Below, in pieces: positions 29,007-40,330 of a stretch of 64,000 nucleotides of DNA. Below the pieces are notes generated by a model. It was not told the DNA's origin, searched no databases, and was given only the letters and a program-made list of their open reading frames with translations. Position numbers and translations under genes: made by a program. How positions within the stretch are numbered: the first letter of the stretch is position 1; each line of letters begins with the position of its first letter. The stretch is from Baylisascaris procyonis (Eukaryota; Nematoda; Chromadorea; Rhabditida; Ascarididae). The stretch spans positions 4,070,501-4,134,500 of the forward strand of contig JAZARR010000221.1 in assembly GCA_037389465.1 (NCBI GenBank). Direction: 5' to 3'.

Positions 29007-32000
29007 AACATGTATACATAGCTAGATGTGCTGCGGTAATTATATGTAGGTGAATAGGTAATAGCGCTCAGCAGATTTTATAATTGAATGAATCGTTTCC
29101 GGTATGCCTTTGCCGCTGTGCGCCATTGGTCACTTAGTGCACTTAGCAGAGGCATCCATTACTCGCCTATTTCTCTTCCGACGTACCATTTGAGAGGGCG
29201 CAGATTTGGCACACTTATTTGTAGTGATTATTATACAGAACAGAATATTCGTTTGATTTCATAAAAGAAATTAAAACATTTTTTGTTGAGTTTTATCTAC
29301 GAATCTATGAAAAAATGCTTTACGATTAAAAGCGATTCGGTGTCTCTTCGTTCTTTTTCATATCGTACTTCAGCATGATTCTATGTGCTAGCAAAGAAAA
29401 ATTCTTTGTACCGACGAAAAAGAACTATTGGCAGAATATTGAGAGATATCCTTCATCGAGTGTTAAGCGATCTGTTTAAAAAAATTCAACGGAAAATCGC
29501 GCTTCTTATGTTTGATTCGTTGAAAATAAACGCAAAAATAACGAGAAGAGGAGCAGCCCTCGAGCAAATAGGAATAACTTGATTCTATTAGACCTCAAAT
29601 GAAACCATCGAAAAGCGATGAAATGAATGAGAGAAGTTATGTGCTTCATTGATCACTGGTCAATGTTATTAATAAGGCACATTTAGTCAGCAGCTCATTG
29701 CTTCGCATGTTCTCGTTTATATCTCTTATGCTGTATAATCCGCTCATTAGGTTTCCATTGGAAACGATTAGATCAGAAGCTAGAACAGCAAATGAAGCCA
29801 ATCTTCATGCATAATCAAATGCTGAATGCATATTATCGGATTATTGCTGGGTCAGGTGGTCATTATGATACTTTTGGCAGTAGTTTATAATATTATGGGA
29901 ATAGAGAAGGGTCAGCTGGTCATTATGAAGCTTTTGACAGCAGTTTGATAGGTACCATCAAATTTATGGCATGGTTGCTTGTAGCCGAAGTAGGGGAATA
30001 TAAATTTGACTCCTCTTTGAATTTCTTTTTGTATTAAGAAGTAAAGTAATGAGAAAAACCTAAATGGAAAAAAATTTACTCACCTTTCCTTAACTTATTC
30101 ACTTGAATAAACTATAGATCTTATGACTTCACTTAACCTGAATAAGTATCTAACCGCCAAACTCGGCGCTAATTCACGACAGTTTCACGCATAGAAGATA
30201 TAGATTCGCGCAAATGGGATGACTAAATATTATTCATTTAGCATAGATGGGATAGATTGCATAGGCAAAATTTTTGTTGAAGTGAACGATGAGGAAAACA
30301 AATGTACGAAATATCTTTCTGTTATTTGTTAAAATATACAAAATTTTCATCAACTTTCTTCCCTCTTTCCTCACTCCCTCTTCCCATCATTCTTTTTTTT
30401 TTTTTCAATCATCGGAGCTAAATGATTATTTCTTATTCAAAAGTCAAAGGTCAACGTTGTGATTGTGATTATGAATGAGAATATTTGTCTCATTTTATGC
30501 GTTCTTAAAGATTATTCATCATAAAATAATATCTCTTTCATCCTCATTTGTTTTCATAGTGATCTCATTGCATTACTAAATCGTTTTGCACCAATGAAAG
30601 ACATTCATTATAGAGTCTCTTTGTGTATATTTCTAAGCTATCCATATTTATATGACAATAACTTTCATGTGATATATTTTTACTCAGCCTAAACATGATC
30701 AACTTTCATACATTTGTGGAGTCATTTCCGATGTCATGATGCCTTATTGTCAAGCCTATTTCCGATATGTAAACTCACTATGGAATGCATCTTTTTTTTT
30801 AGAACATTCTCCGATGTTTTTCTGTTATTTTTCTTTTTTATTGCAACTTCGTAGGTCATCATTATTCGGTCATTGTTAAGATCGTCAGCTGGTTGATGCT
30901 CAGAAGTTGATGATACGGATTGCCTAGGAACGAAGAAGCTGAGGGAGAGAGAAGCGGATTAACCGATATTAGTTTCTTAAATTTTTATACTTGTAGACTG
31001 ATGCCACCTACGGCTGTAAAAATGCTTCATCTTATAAAATTAGACAAATCAAAGGAGCTGGAAAGGGGTCAAAAGAAAGAAGAAAAATACGACAGTTAAT
31101 GAACAGCTTGTTGTAAACGAGCAACTTTTTCGGATATCGCAGTTGTTCTTTAGATGCCTGACCGATAAAACGGAAGTAAGGCATTGGTTCTTGATGGGCC
31201 ATAAATTTTGCAAAGATTCGTTAGAAGGCAGAGGTCAGATATTTCAAATTGCATCTTGACGTGGCATAAGAGTGACTATAGAAATGGCATTCCTGTGAAT
31301 TTAATCTAGAGCACGTTTCCATCTCAAGATGCGCTATTTGTAGAGCCGTTTTTTGGGTCTAAACCCCAGTGTTGAAGTGTAACAACATAAACATTCTGTG
31401 ACTTTTCTTCTTCTGTCGTCGGCATATGTATATTTGCCGCAAAGTAGTTCCACGTGAGTTTTCCTGCAGGGATTTGTGATGTGTAGACGAGGATCCAGGA
31501 CTAGTGGTTGTATTCAACGAGATCGTAAATGGAGGACCTATTGGTGCACGCTTAGCCCAGGTGTCATATATCTTTGGCCTCTTCATAAACCAACAACAGC
31601 TTCAAACAGGAAGCTAATCACCCTTGATCACGCTTCTACTATCCAAGTGAGTTTTTCCACAGTGTTTTTTCCGCTCCGTAAAAGGTTCTCCTTGAGAAGA
31701 GGATTGACTTATGCACGTAAAAGATCTGCATTGTACAGAGGGAATGGATGCCTACTGATGCTATTCGTTACGTGTTGTACTTTGTAAAAAATCGTTCTTT
31801 GTACGCTTAAAGAGCAAAAAAAGAGGGAAAGAATAGTGTTTTCGTTCATTCACATCCATTCCTTCCGTTTAAAAACTTCTTCCATTTCATTTTGCGATGT
31901 AAAATACTAAAAAATATTGTTGTTTCATAGTTTTTTCACCATATAGCCGATCGCGGAAACGGCATTCTAACCAATATTTGTGATGGAAATCAATCATCTT

Positions 32001-35000
32001 TCGCATTGCAGTACTGAGCCCATTGTGAGTAATAAATTTTAAATGTATAGAAAAGTAAATCCTCAGAAAAAAAGTTAGTGAAAACGAATAAGTAAATGTT
32101 GTTCGCATTGAACAGTCAGCTTTATTAATAGTTTCCTTTACCGCTTATCAGACTATATTAATCAGAGTTCAAGTTGTATAAATTAACGCAGCACACGTAA
32201 TTCTGTTTTTCTAAAATTTTGATGTGCATTTCCTTAAAAGTGTGTTCATTTTTGTTATGGATTTCGTCCCTTCTTCTTATCTGAATCGACGTGTTAACGC
32301 TGACGTTTTTAAAGCGTTAAAATCATTAAGGAAGAGGGGGAGGGGGTGCAAATCACTACGTTATTTCGAGGAGGCAAAAACGAAATACATGATCATGGAT
32401 GAGGAAATGATACAAATTCGGAGGTATTATGTCTTCATAATACAGTTGCACATAGCACATTATGTCTATGTATCCCGCAAAATTGATTCACTAAATGGAA
32501 AGTCCGGCAGTTCCATATCATAAGTCCTGCCACTACAATCCCTTCTCCCCCCTCCTTCGAAGAAAAACTTCCTTACTATCCTGTGGACCTCATCTACGCC
32601 TACACTGAAGGCTAGGCCTGTGTATTCATTGACTTATTGTAAAAAATACTGCGAAGCAATCGGCAAAAAATGATGGCTTGTAGTATTGAATAGAATGCGA
32701 CAAATAAATGTGAGATGCTTTAAGATGGGTTTGTTCGAAGAGGAGCGCTTCACGTGGCAGCTGACATGTGCGAAGAGCAAATTCATTTTCGGCGATTTCG
32801 ATGAGTTGCGTCGAACACATTGGATTCACGGTGAGAATCAATTCTCCATCTCTTTTTGCCTTTCCTAATTGTGCTCACTTCATTATTTAACAGAAAGAAT
32901 ATTTTAATGCAATGGGTAAATTTTTAATGAGGGAAGATACTTCACAAAGTTTACTTCCTCAATCCTTCATTATTTCAACTGGAAAGTAGGCGGGAAAAGA
33001 GAGAATATAGAGAATTTTTATCAATATATTGTGCGGAAATTGAGTTTTTCTGAGAACGGTAATCACGAGAAAGCGAAGTGCCAGGAGGGAGAAGTGGTGA
33101 GGAAGGGAAAGGGAAGAACTAAGCATCCAATTATCTGAAAAGGTTTGTTGGAAGGGCCTCGAATACCCATTCCAATGTCCGAACAGCTGTAGTGTGGTAG
33201 TTACGAATAATTACTAAAATATTTTGTTGGTTGTGTTGTAGACGTTTTTGAATATTTCACCTGGAACTGTATCGCTTTCCTTCCATCCAGATTAAACGAC
33301 ATTGAAATAAAGCAACAAATGTTCCGAAGCGGCTAAAAGGGATGTTTATTTACATCCTAAGCAAAATATTGACTATAAAGAAGCAAATGAAAAAAAACTT
33401 GAAGTCAAACACATGTAATGGCGAAATACGCAACAGATGAGCGCTTTTTTTTGTGGTTTTTTTCTTTGTGATTTGTGTACAGCAAATGTGGCTTTTTTGT
33501 TTGCTCAGCTCGTAGAGTAGTAGAACGCTGGCGGCTTCTTTGTAAAGCACCCACAAACCCGGATTGTAGATGTGAACGGCAAACGAGAGGATTAATGAGA
33601 AAATACTGAATGAATTTAATCTTTTCATCTCCATCCACCTATGTTAGAGTCACTTCAATTTCGATGAAACAACATGAAAATTTATCAAACGTTATTAGCA
33701 GAAAGAATCATTCATTTCTTTTAGCGGTAATGGGAAGGAAAAAGCGGAAAAAGTGGATGCTATCATAGAATTTTTATGCAAAAGGGAATTTTTTTTTTAA
33801 AATTGATTTTATGCAAAAAGATGGCTACTATCGTAGAATTTTATCACGGCCTGTGAAGTAGAGATAATTAAAATACCGCGTAATGCAGTTACAAAAAAAA
33901 AAAATTAATGTTACAAAAATTAATGAGCATACTTCATTCAAACCGTTGAACGACCTACTCTATCACCGTTTACGTTCATTTGCAAACTTCGAAAGAAGCT
34001 ATGGACATTTTAAAATGTTGAAAAATATGTTTTGTGGTCATAAAATTTAAAAAAAAATGTTTCATCAGCCGGATAAAAAAAATCTTTTATGGGTGATTAA
34101 TATGGTCGGATCATCCATAATATGAAGCCATAGTTCTGCATATTTTAGTATTGTTGGTCAACTTAGTCAGATTAGCGATATGCAAAAGCGCAAATCGTGC
34201 CAGCTCATCTGGCGCAATTTCCCACTTGCTGTTTTTTCAATTTAGCCATATCTAAAAGTTATGTCCAATTTAGTTCTTTTTAAAGCTAACAAAACTGGGA
34301 GCAAAATTTACATATGTGTGCAAAAAAAAAAAAATGGAATTGTCACAAGATTTCGATGCGCTGGCAGAGGGGTGTGACATTTATAAATTAAAATTTTTTA
34401 TCGATGATATGCTAAGTTGATTCAATATATTTGCGCTATAGTGCACATTTTATTCTTTTCATTTATGTTAGTGGAATTGTTTTCATTGTCAATTGTCGTT
34501 CATTTTCGACTATCATATTAAAGATTAAAAAAGCAAATTTGAGTGGTTTCATTGTATGAGTTCAATATGGAAAGTAAGACAACGGAAAACTGCTCACATT
34601 GTCAACCATATATTTGGTGAGCACACTGGCAGAGAGCTTTCAACTAAATATCGGTTGCAAAAATTTCCTAACAGAGACGAGAACTCCTCTGCGATTGATG
34701 GTAACGAAGTGGGGGCCTACGATTGGCGCGGTCCCACGCTGAGCAACTCGACAGGTTGCACAAGAATTAAACGTTGATCGCTCAATAGTTGCGTAGCATT
34801 TGCAGCAAGTTGGGCAATCAAGAAAGCTCGAAAGGTAAATTGCGCACGAGACAAACGATAATCAAAAAGTTCGCAATTACGAAGTGTGCTGTGCGCTTCT
34901 TTTACGTAAAGCGAAAATTGTATGTTTGTCTCGATCCTATTGTGACACACAGCGAAAGACAGATTCAACAAGACAATCGAAGATGTTCTCTTGGTGAGTG

Positions 35001-37516
35001 GAGTGAGATGAATTATCAAAATACCTCCCAAACCGAAGCTGCAAAAGAAGAAGATCGTGGTCAGTGTTTGATGGTCAGCAAGTGAAGTCGTCCGCTACAA
35101 CTGTTTGAATCTTAGCGAAGCCATCAACGAAGAGAAATGATGCCAAGAAACCGACAAAATGCATCAAGAATTACGACATCGCATTTCTTGCAATTGACTA
35201 TGCAGAAATTGAATGAATTGTTCACGAAACTTTGGTTCGCCTGTTTCGCTCATTAGACCAATTTTCTCACCAACATTTCAACAACTTCGTGCAGCGGACG
35301 TCTTCAACAACCAAGCAGCAGCACCAACATCAAAAGCGATTCAAAGTGGCTGCGAAGGATTCATTCGTTCCAGAACTGTAAAGCTCTCCAAACTACCGAA
35401 ATAAATAGACTTTTTTCTTATCGGGAAAAGTGGTTATTTTTTAAAGTGGTTATTTCGGTCACCAGTTTTTATTCTCAACGGAGATGTATTACTAAAAGAT
35501 TTTTGTTTTAAATAACATCAATATATTTGCAGCACCTTATTACCTATCTCTAAGATTGTTTCTGCAGTTTTTTTCTAGCAATTAACAAAAAAAAAAAAAA
35601 AAATGCTGTCTTTGCGCTCAGCAAACTGCTTAATAAGATCTGAATTATAAGAGAGTGCGCCTTATGGCATAAGGCAAGAAAACGCGAAATATATCCTGCG
35701 CGAAGGAGGAATCACCTAGAGGCATCTCGTAAGTAATTAGGGCAGCTAAATTTACGTATTTAAATTGCTTTTTATCTTGACAGATTGCTGAAATCGAAAT
35801 TTGTCGGTGAGTTGACACTTTCAGCACTGTCATCTGATTGCATCATGCCCTTTTCGCTCATAATATATTTTATGTTTTACCTCAGGTCATATGCATATGA
35901 GAGGATGCAGTATAATTTTGCGCCTAGTGATGCCTGCCTATCGATTGTTGGTATTTCTATGCGTGTATGCGTTGTATGTTTGCATACATGTATTCTTTTA
36001 TATTAGGCTATCTCAGTTGCCTCTTAGCTATAAAAGTGGGTGATTTTAATTTACAGCTTAATATAGGTACCCCAAGACTCACTCTAACTATAAAATTTTG
36101 CATGTCGTGTGAGTTGTTGAATTCCATAAATACTATATATGGTGTTTTAGTTTTTAGCAAACGTTGTTAGTTTTGTGTTTCTTTTTTTTTCTTTCAGAAT
36201 AATTGCTGCCTACATTTTTCGAGATTTCTTATGCTTCAGTGATTTCAGTCTCATCCATCTCGGAGACTTCGGGCTGTGGAAGGTTAAGGTTTCAAGAATT
36301 TTTTTTTGAAATACGATGAGAATTTTTCGTCGAAGTACGTTATGGTTTCATATTTTAGAGATGCAATTGGCTATTGATCGACGAACAAAGGCTGAACTGT
36401 TGGAGTACGATCGAAATTGTTCAAAAAAAGCTGAAAATTTAACTCCTACCGAAAAGAATTTAAGTTGGAGGTTGGCATTAGAAAGCGAGAATGCGAGGCT
36501 TATGCAATTACTCGACGATGAGAGGAGAGCGTTACACGATGAAGAAATTGTTAGAACACTTGCCGCCAGGTAATATTTTCTACCTTATCATATTTCCACA
36601 AAATTTCTCTTCTTTTTTTTTTTCACAATATTCAACAGCAATCAATATTGCAGAGTGAACACTATGTCTTGAAATATGCATAATTTCCTGCAAAAAATGC
36701 ATATTTTATGTATTTTCTGCAAAATTTCATAGAGAAAATGCGTAGAAGAAGGATTTTATTGGAAGAGACAATAAGAGGACGTATACTGAAGGAGATCTTC
36801 ACTTGACTACTATCAGTTTGTTCTTCTATCTCAAATTTACTGACATTTTTTCGAAGTTGGTGTAACACTGTGTGAAAAAAAAACGGATTTTCTGTGTGCA
36901 GAATCGGAGCGGAGCTTCTTTTTTTGTTAGAGAGGGCAAATATATATTCAGCGTTATCCAATAAAACTAAACTCACGAAGTAAGGTCAACAAGCCTTATT
37001 TGTTTTTATTCGTTTATATACAATGCAACACAAACATATAATAATAGTTGCTGAGAGTGACTAATATTTAAAAAAAAAAAAAAAATTCAGAATGTTGGAT
37101 GAGGAGCGTGAGATGCGAGAAAAATTGGAGAAAAGGGTAAAAATCCTCGAGAGTCGACTCGCCGAGCAAATGCGAAACGAAGCGAATCTAATTGAAAATG
37201 ATAAAGAAAAGTATGGAAGTTGACTTAAGTAAATACGATTTTCTTTCCTAAATGAAAAAATTTTATTTCAGAGGAATTTTTATATGGAGTTCTATTCCCT
37301 TATCAAGTAATCATTTTTCTAATATAATACGATGACAGTTTTAATTTCAAGTGTGGGAGAATGCTTAACTGTGATTTTCATTGATATTCACTCGTTCAAA
37401 TGCAGGGTCGAGGAGAATACAAGAAATAATAGGATAGAGCAATATGTAAACACAGATTAGTCTCATGAATGGAATTTTCTTGCATTTTGAAAATTTTTCA
37501 GCGCATTTCTAAATAG
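19822..37516 (+). CDS. SWAP70/DEF6-like PH-domain and coiled-coil protein (N terminus not resolved)
   Basis: Vertebrate SWAP70 and DEF6 are phosphoinositide-binding regulators of Rac/Cdc42 and actin in the cytoplasm and at membranes. Exons joined in phase: 19822-19974 (5' edge uncertain), 23603-23774, 31470-31646, 32725-32830, 36359-36569, 37091-37210, 37406-37445 and 37502-37516 (TAG), about 331 residues. The first two exons match the pre-PH helical region (LFRLFMLFSD, then VFERFVSQVIYK joined straight to the PH start KGFV). Exons at 31470 and 32725 form the PH domain (RKWRTYWCTLSPG, with a closing helix around RTHWIHEMQLA). Exons from 36359 form the coiled coil, with the family signature DDERRALHDEE then ARMLDEER. 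Vertebrate members extend further, so the predicted tail (IEQYRISK) is short; another 3' exon may exist. The N-terminal EF-hand-like part was not securely found. Introns are large, one 7.7 kb (23775-31469). Confidence 0.82.
19975..23602 (+). other. Intron of the SWAP70-like gene, 3.6 kb
   Basis: The donor follows CTTCAG at 19974 and the acceptor TTTGCAG ends at 23602. The content is AT-rich with many poly-T runs and a G-rich run near 21107-21125. No credible exon was seen. Confidence 0.75.
28944..29003. repeat. (TA)n microsatellite
   Basis: About 30 TA units with one early interruption, inside the long intron of the SWAP70-like gene. Confidence 0.95.
29850..29948. repeat. Tandem duplication, 60-bp period
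   Basis: A unit starting GGTCAGGTGGTCATTATGA at 29850 recurs with a few changes exactly 60 bases later at 29910 (GGTCAGCTGGTCATTATGA). The similarity covers about 39 bases in each copy. Confidence 0.8.
34550..35470 (+). mobile_element. Decayed mariner-type transposase
   Basis: Segments in shifting plus-strand frames follow the order of a mariner transposase. A helix-turn-helix start with an FGEHTG-type element is followed by AQELNVDRSIVA and HLQQVGQSRKLER (the usual ELNVD...HLKQIGK block). Next come VCCALLLRKAKI, a degraded DPIVTHSERQ where DRIVTCDEKW is expected, and QKLNELFTKLW. The C-terminal FNNQAAA...GFIRSRTVK block closes the series. There are several stops and frameshifts. The stretch that should hold the second catalytic-Asp motif (HDNARPH) is missing between the MHQEL-like and QKLNEL-like parts. 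The third Asp block is not recognisable. I found no clear terminal inverted repeats. The copy is dead and lies inside the 3.5 kb intron (32831-36358) of the SWAP70-like gene, in the same orientation. Confidence 0.82.
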
Positions 37517-37740
37517 GACACCTTATTGCAATACGTTAGGCACAAGTCGAATTTTCGCCTTGAATATCAAATGAAATCAATGCACCGTTATAAAGCGCAG
37601 TTCGAAAATTTCTCTTCTCCATCTATATTGTATCGTTCACATTTGGAATGATTCACAGGGAATTTAAACTATACTATTACTGCAGAACAAAATATCTGAC
37701 GAAAAACATTTCATTTTTCTCGTTAATGATGAGCACTGCA

Positions 37741-37746
37741 AATAAA
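37741..37746 (+). promoter_or_regulatory. Possible polyadenylation signal of the SWAP70-like gene
   Basis: AATAAA 225 bases after the TAG stop, a normal distance for a worm 3' UTR. Confidence 0.35.
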
Positions 37747-39921
37747 ATGCGGCCAAAGTTGTAACAGTAATTAAATTGTCGCAATTCTTATTGATATTTT
37801 TGTCTAGAATAATTGATCTCAAAAGTTTCATTTAAATTTCGATTGTTTCTCCGAAATTGTCGTTTTTTTTTCTAAAAAGTTCTACAAATCGAATTGATGA
37901 AGTAGAATTGATTTCAATCAAGTTCTTTTATCAGCATTGATGGTGATTGTGTTACTGTATCTAACCGAGATAAACTCGAAGCCTAATTTATCGCCTTTTA
38001 TTTATTTCTAATTTCCAAAAAAAGGCGTATATAATTGTTTAAAAATTACTCTCAATAAAATTCCTCCTGCAATATAACTCTTCCCTTCTGAGAAGAATAT
38101 TTTTAGTTCTTTGGATTATATCCATACGATGGCAAATATTGCTCTAGTTGTGCCACACAATTTGGTGGCAATTTCCCTCATTATGCACTAATAAGCCTAT
38201 AATATGAGTATATGAGGACAATATAGATGTGATTTTATATTAAATGTACTATTTCTTTGAAAGTATATTGACAACTTTTTTTTAGCAGAAAACGATTGGA
38301 CGATGAAATGACAAACGGCTGTATGAAAGTCTGCGCACAGTCGCTATGACATTCGCGACAGACGGCTGTAATGTCACTCTCCATTTTGCTTCGTTATAAC
38401 GTTGACGTGTTATGCTCTCGTAATGTAAATGCTGTAATTATGTATGGAAGACAAGCTTTCTTATTAGTTTACATTATTATTTTTTCAATCGTTATCGTAA
38501 CAACGATGTGTAAATTCATTTATTTTTGGTTTTGCGCTTTTTTAAGGGCTGAAATCAGATCTTTATTTTGTTGAGAGAGTTGGTTGAAGGCGATTACCCC
38601 TCAAATGAACTAATATGAGATTCTCAACGCCACATTCGCAACGTTATAGTAGCGATAACAACGCTATGAAAACTTTTTGGGCAATTCGATAATATTTGAT
38701 ACCATGCGAAAGCGTTATATTTTAAATTCTCTCTAAATTTCATTTCTCTACGCCTAGAGAAATCAGTTAAAACTCCGAGAATTTCAGCTTAGCCACAGTT
38801 TCGGATTTCGGTAGTTTCGGCAATTTCCTTGTGCCATGACACAAAAAACGGAAAAAAAACGGCTTTTGAATGGAAACTTCGAAAATATTCTTCAGTTTTC
38901 ATGTGCTCCTTTGCGATTGTTTCATTTGGACTATTTGACGGATATTTTTGCGAAGAAATTATCGTTTCTAAATGCCAAAAAAATTCACGTTGAATAATTC
39001 GAATAGCCATAATCTATGTACAACTTTAAAAAATAAAAATAAGCGTCAATACGCTCAAACACGCATATATCTCTTTCTCTTGCCTTTCTTACTATGCATT
39101 TGCTTTTTTTTGTTCGTTGGCGAGTTGAACATGTCAACAATAAAACTAAAACAGCCACTGTTTTCCATAGCATAACAATTACATATGTTTACATATACAG
39201 TAACGTAGTATTGTTAGAGTTCAATGGGTCAACTGTTGTTGTAATCAGATGAAATAATCAAACTGCGGCAGATTCGCCTATATTTGTACTCCTCTCATTG
39301 GCGTATTCTTGGGATTTTCAGTTCAATTTAAACCATATGGATTTTTATATCGAGAAGAAAGAAAGTTCCATGAGCAAGTATTGATCGATACCTGCTGCAT
39401 ATATGAGTGTACTCGAAAGATTGAAAAGACAAAAGCTAAATTTCTGAAGCTTCAAAGAATTTCCTGGAGAGTTGCTGCTCTTTATCATGGGGACACAAAA
39501 ATCCATCGCTAGTTAGATTTCATATCCAAGAAAAAATCTCAATTTCGCGATACCTTTGTTTCGTGGAATATTTCCAAATTTTTCACAATCTTTCTTTTTA
39601 AGCATCAAGATCAATATCGCTTCCTTCCGTCACTTTCAAAAAGCTACCGATGTGGTGATTGAGTTGTGAAGTGGTCATTCATCAACTTGCTAATAGAATC
39701 AATCCATCTCTGGCGCTATAAACAAATTTAAATCATAGTGATTTTGATGTTATATTACAAGTAATCCATTTTTCGACAAGAATCGAGAATAATCAAAGAT
39801 GACAAGTTACGAGAAGTAGACACCATTTGATGCAGCATCATTCAGCATCACGGCAAGAATCGACAGAAGTTGATGGATTATACAATATGTATGCCAGGTG
39901 GTTTATGTAATGTCTCTGAAA

Positions 39922-40015
39922 GATGCATATGCAAATAAATAGCCGTTATTTACGATAGCCATTTAAGATAAATAGCCATTGTTATTTAAGAAGCATATGC
40001 ACATAAATAGCCATT
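39922..40015. repeat. Short diverged repeat array containing ATAAATAGCC
   Basis: Three diverged copies. The first (39922) has ATGCATATGCAAATAAATAG, the second (about 39954-39990) has GATAAATAGCCATT, and the third (39991) has AGCATATGCACATAAATAG. The first contains a perfect ATGCAAAT octamer. Confidence 0.7.
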
Positions 40016-40330
40016 TTAGAATAGGTGAGTCATCAATATCTGCTTAATTGGAATTGAACAAGAAAAGTAGAGTTATTGGATGCGCACCTGAAGCTGGCCT
40101 ATCACGTTGGGGATAAACGAAGTGCTCTTCGACACATTCTCGCATAAAAAGAATGAAAGATTTTTACTCGCCTAAAAGAAGAGGGTTTCAAAAGGTAAGC
40201 AAATTGCGAGGAAATCAGATTCTATTTCGAAATTGTGGCGATAAATGGCGAAACTTCTAGTTCACACATACAGTGTTAGAATATTTTACTTCACTAGGTC
40301 TTCATAGAAACAGGAAAAAGCTGGGCGATT

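Larger units (their letters stand above)
23775..31469 (+). other. Long intron of the SWAP70-like gene, 7.7 kb
   Basis: Both ends are phase 0, joining VIYK to GFVM at the start of the PH domain. The intron contains a (TA)n tract at 28944-29003, a 60-bp tandem duplication at 29850-29948, and a GC-richer patch with CTGT units around 24540-24600. No conserved exon was found. Confidence 0.75.
37517..40330. other. Convergent intergenic region
   Basis: This lies between the 3' ends of the SWAP70-like gene (plus) and aspartate dehydrogenase (minus). It contains AATAAA at 37741-37746, an unassigned open frame at 39309-39512 preceded by GGATTTTCAG, and a short repeat array at 39922-40015. Confidence 0.55.
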
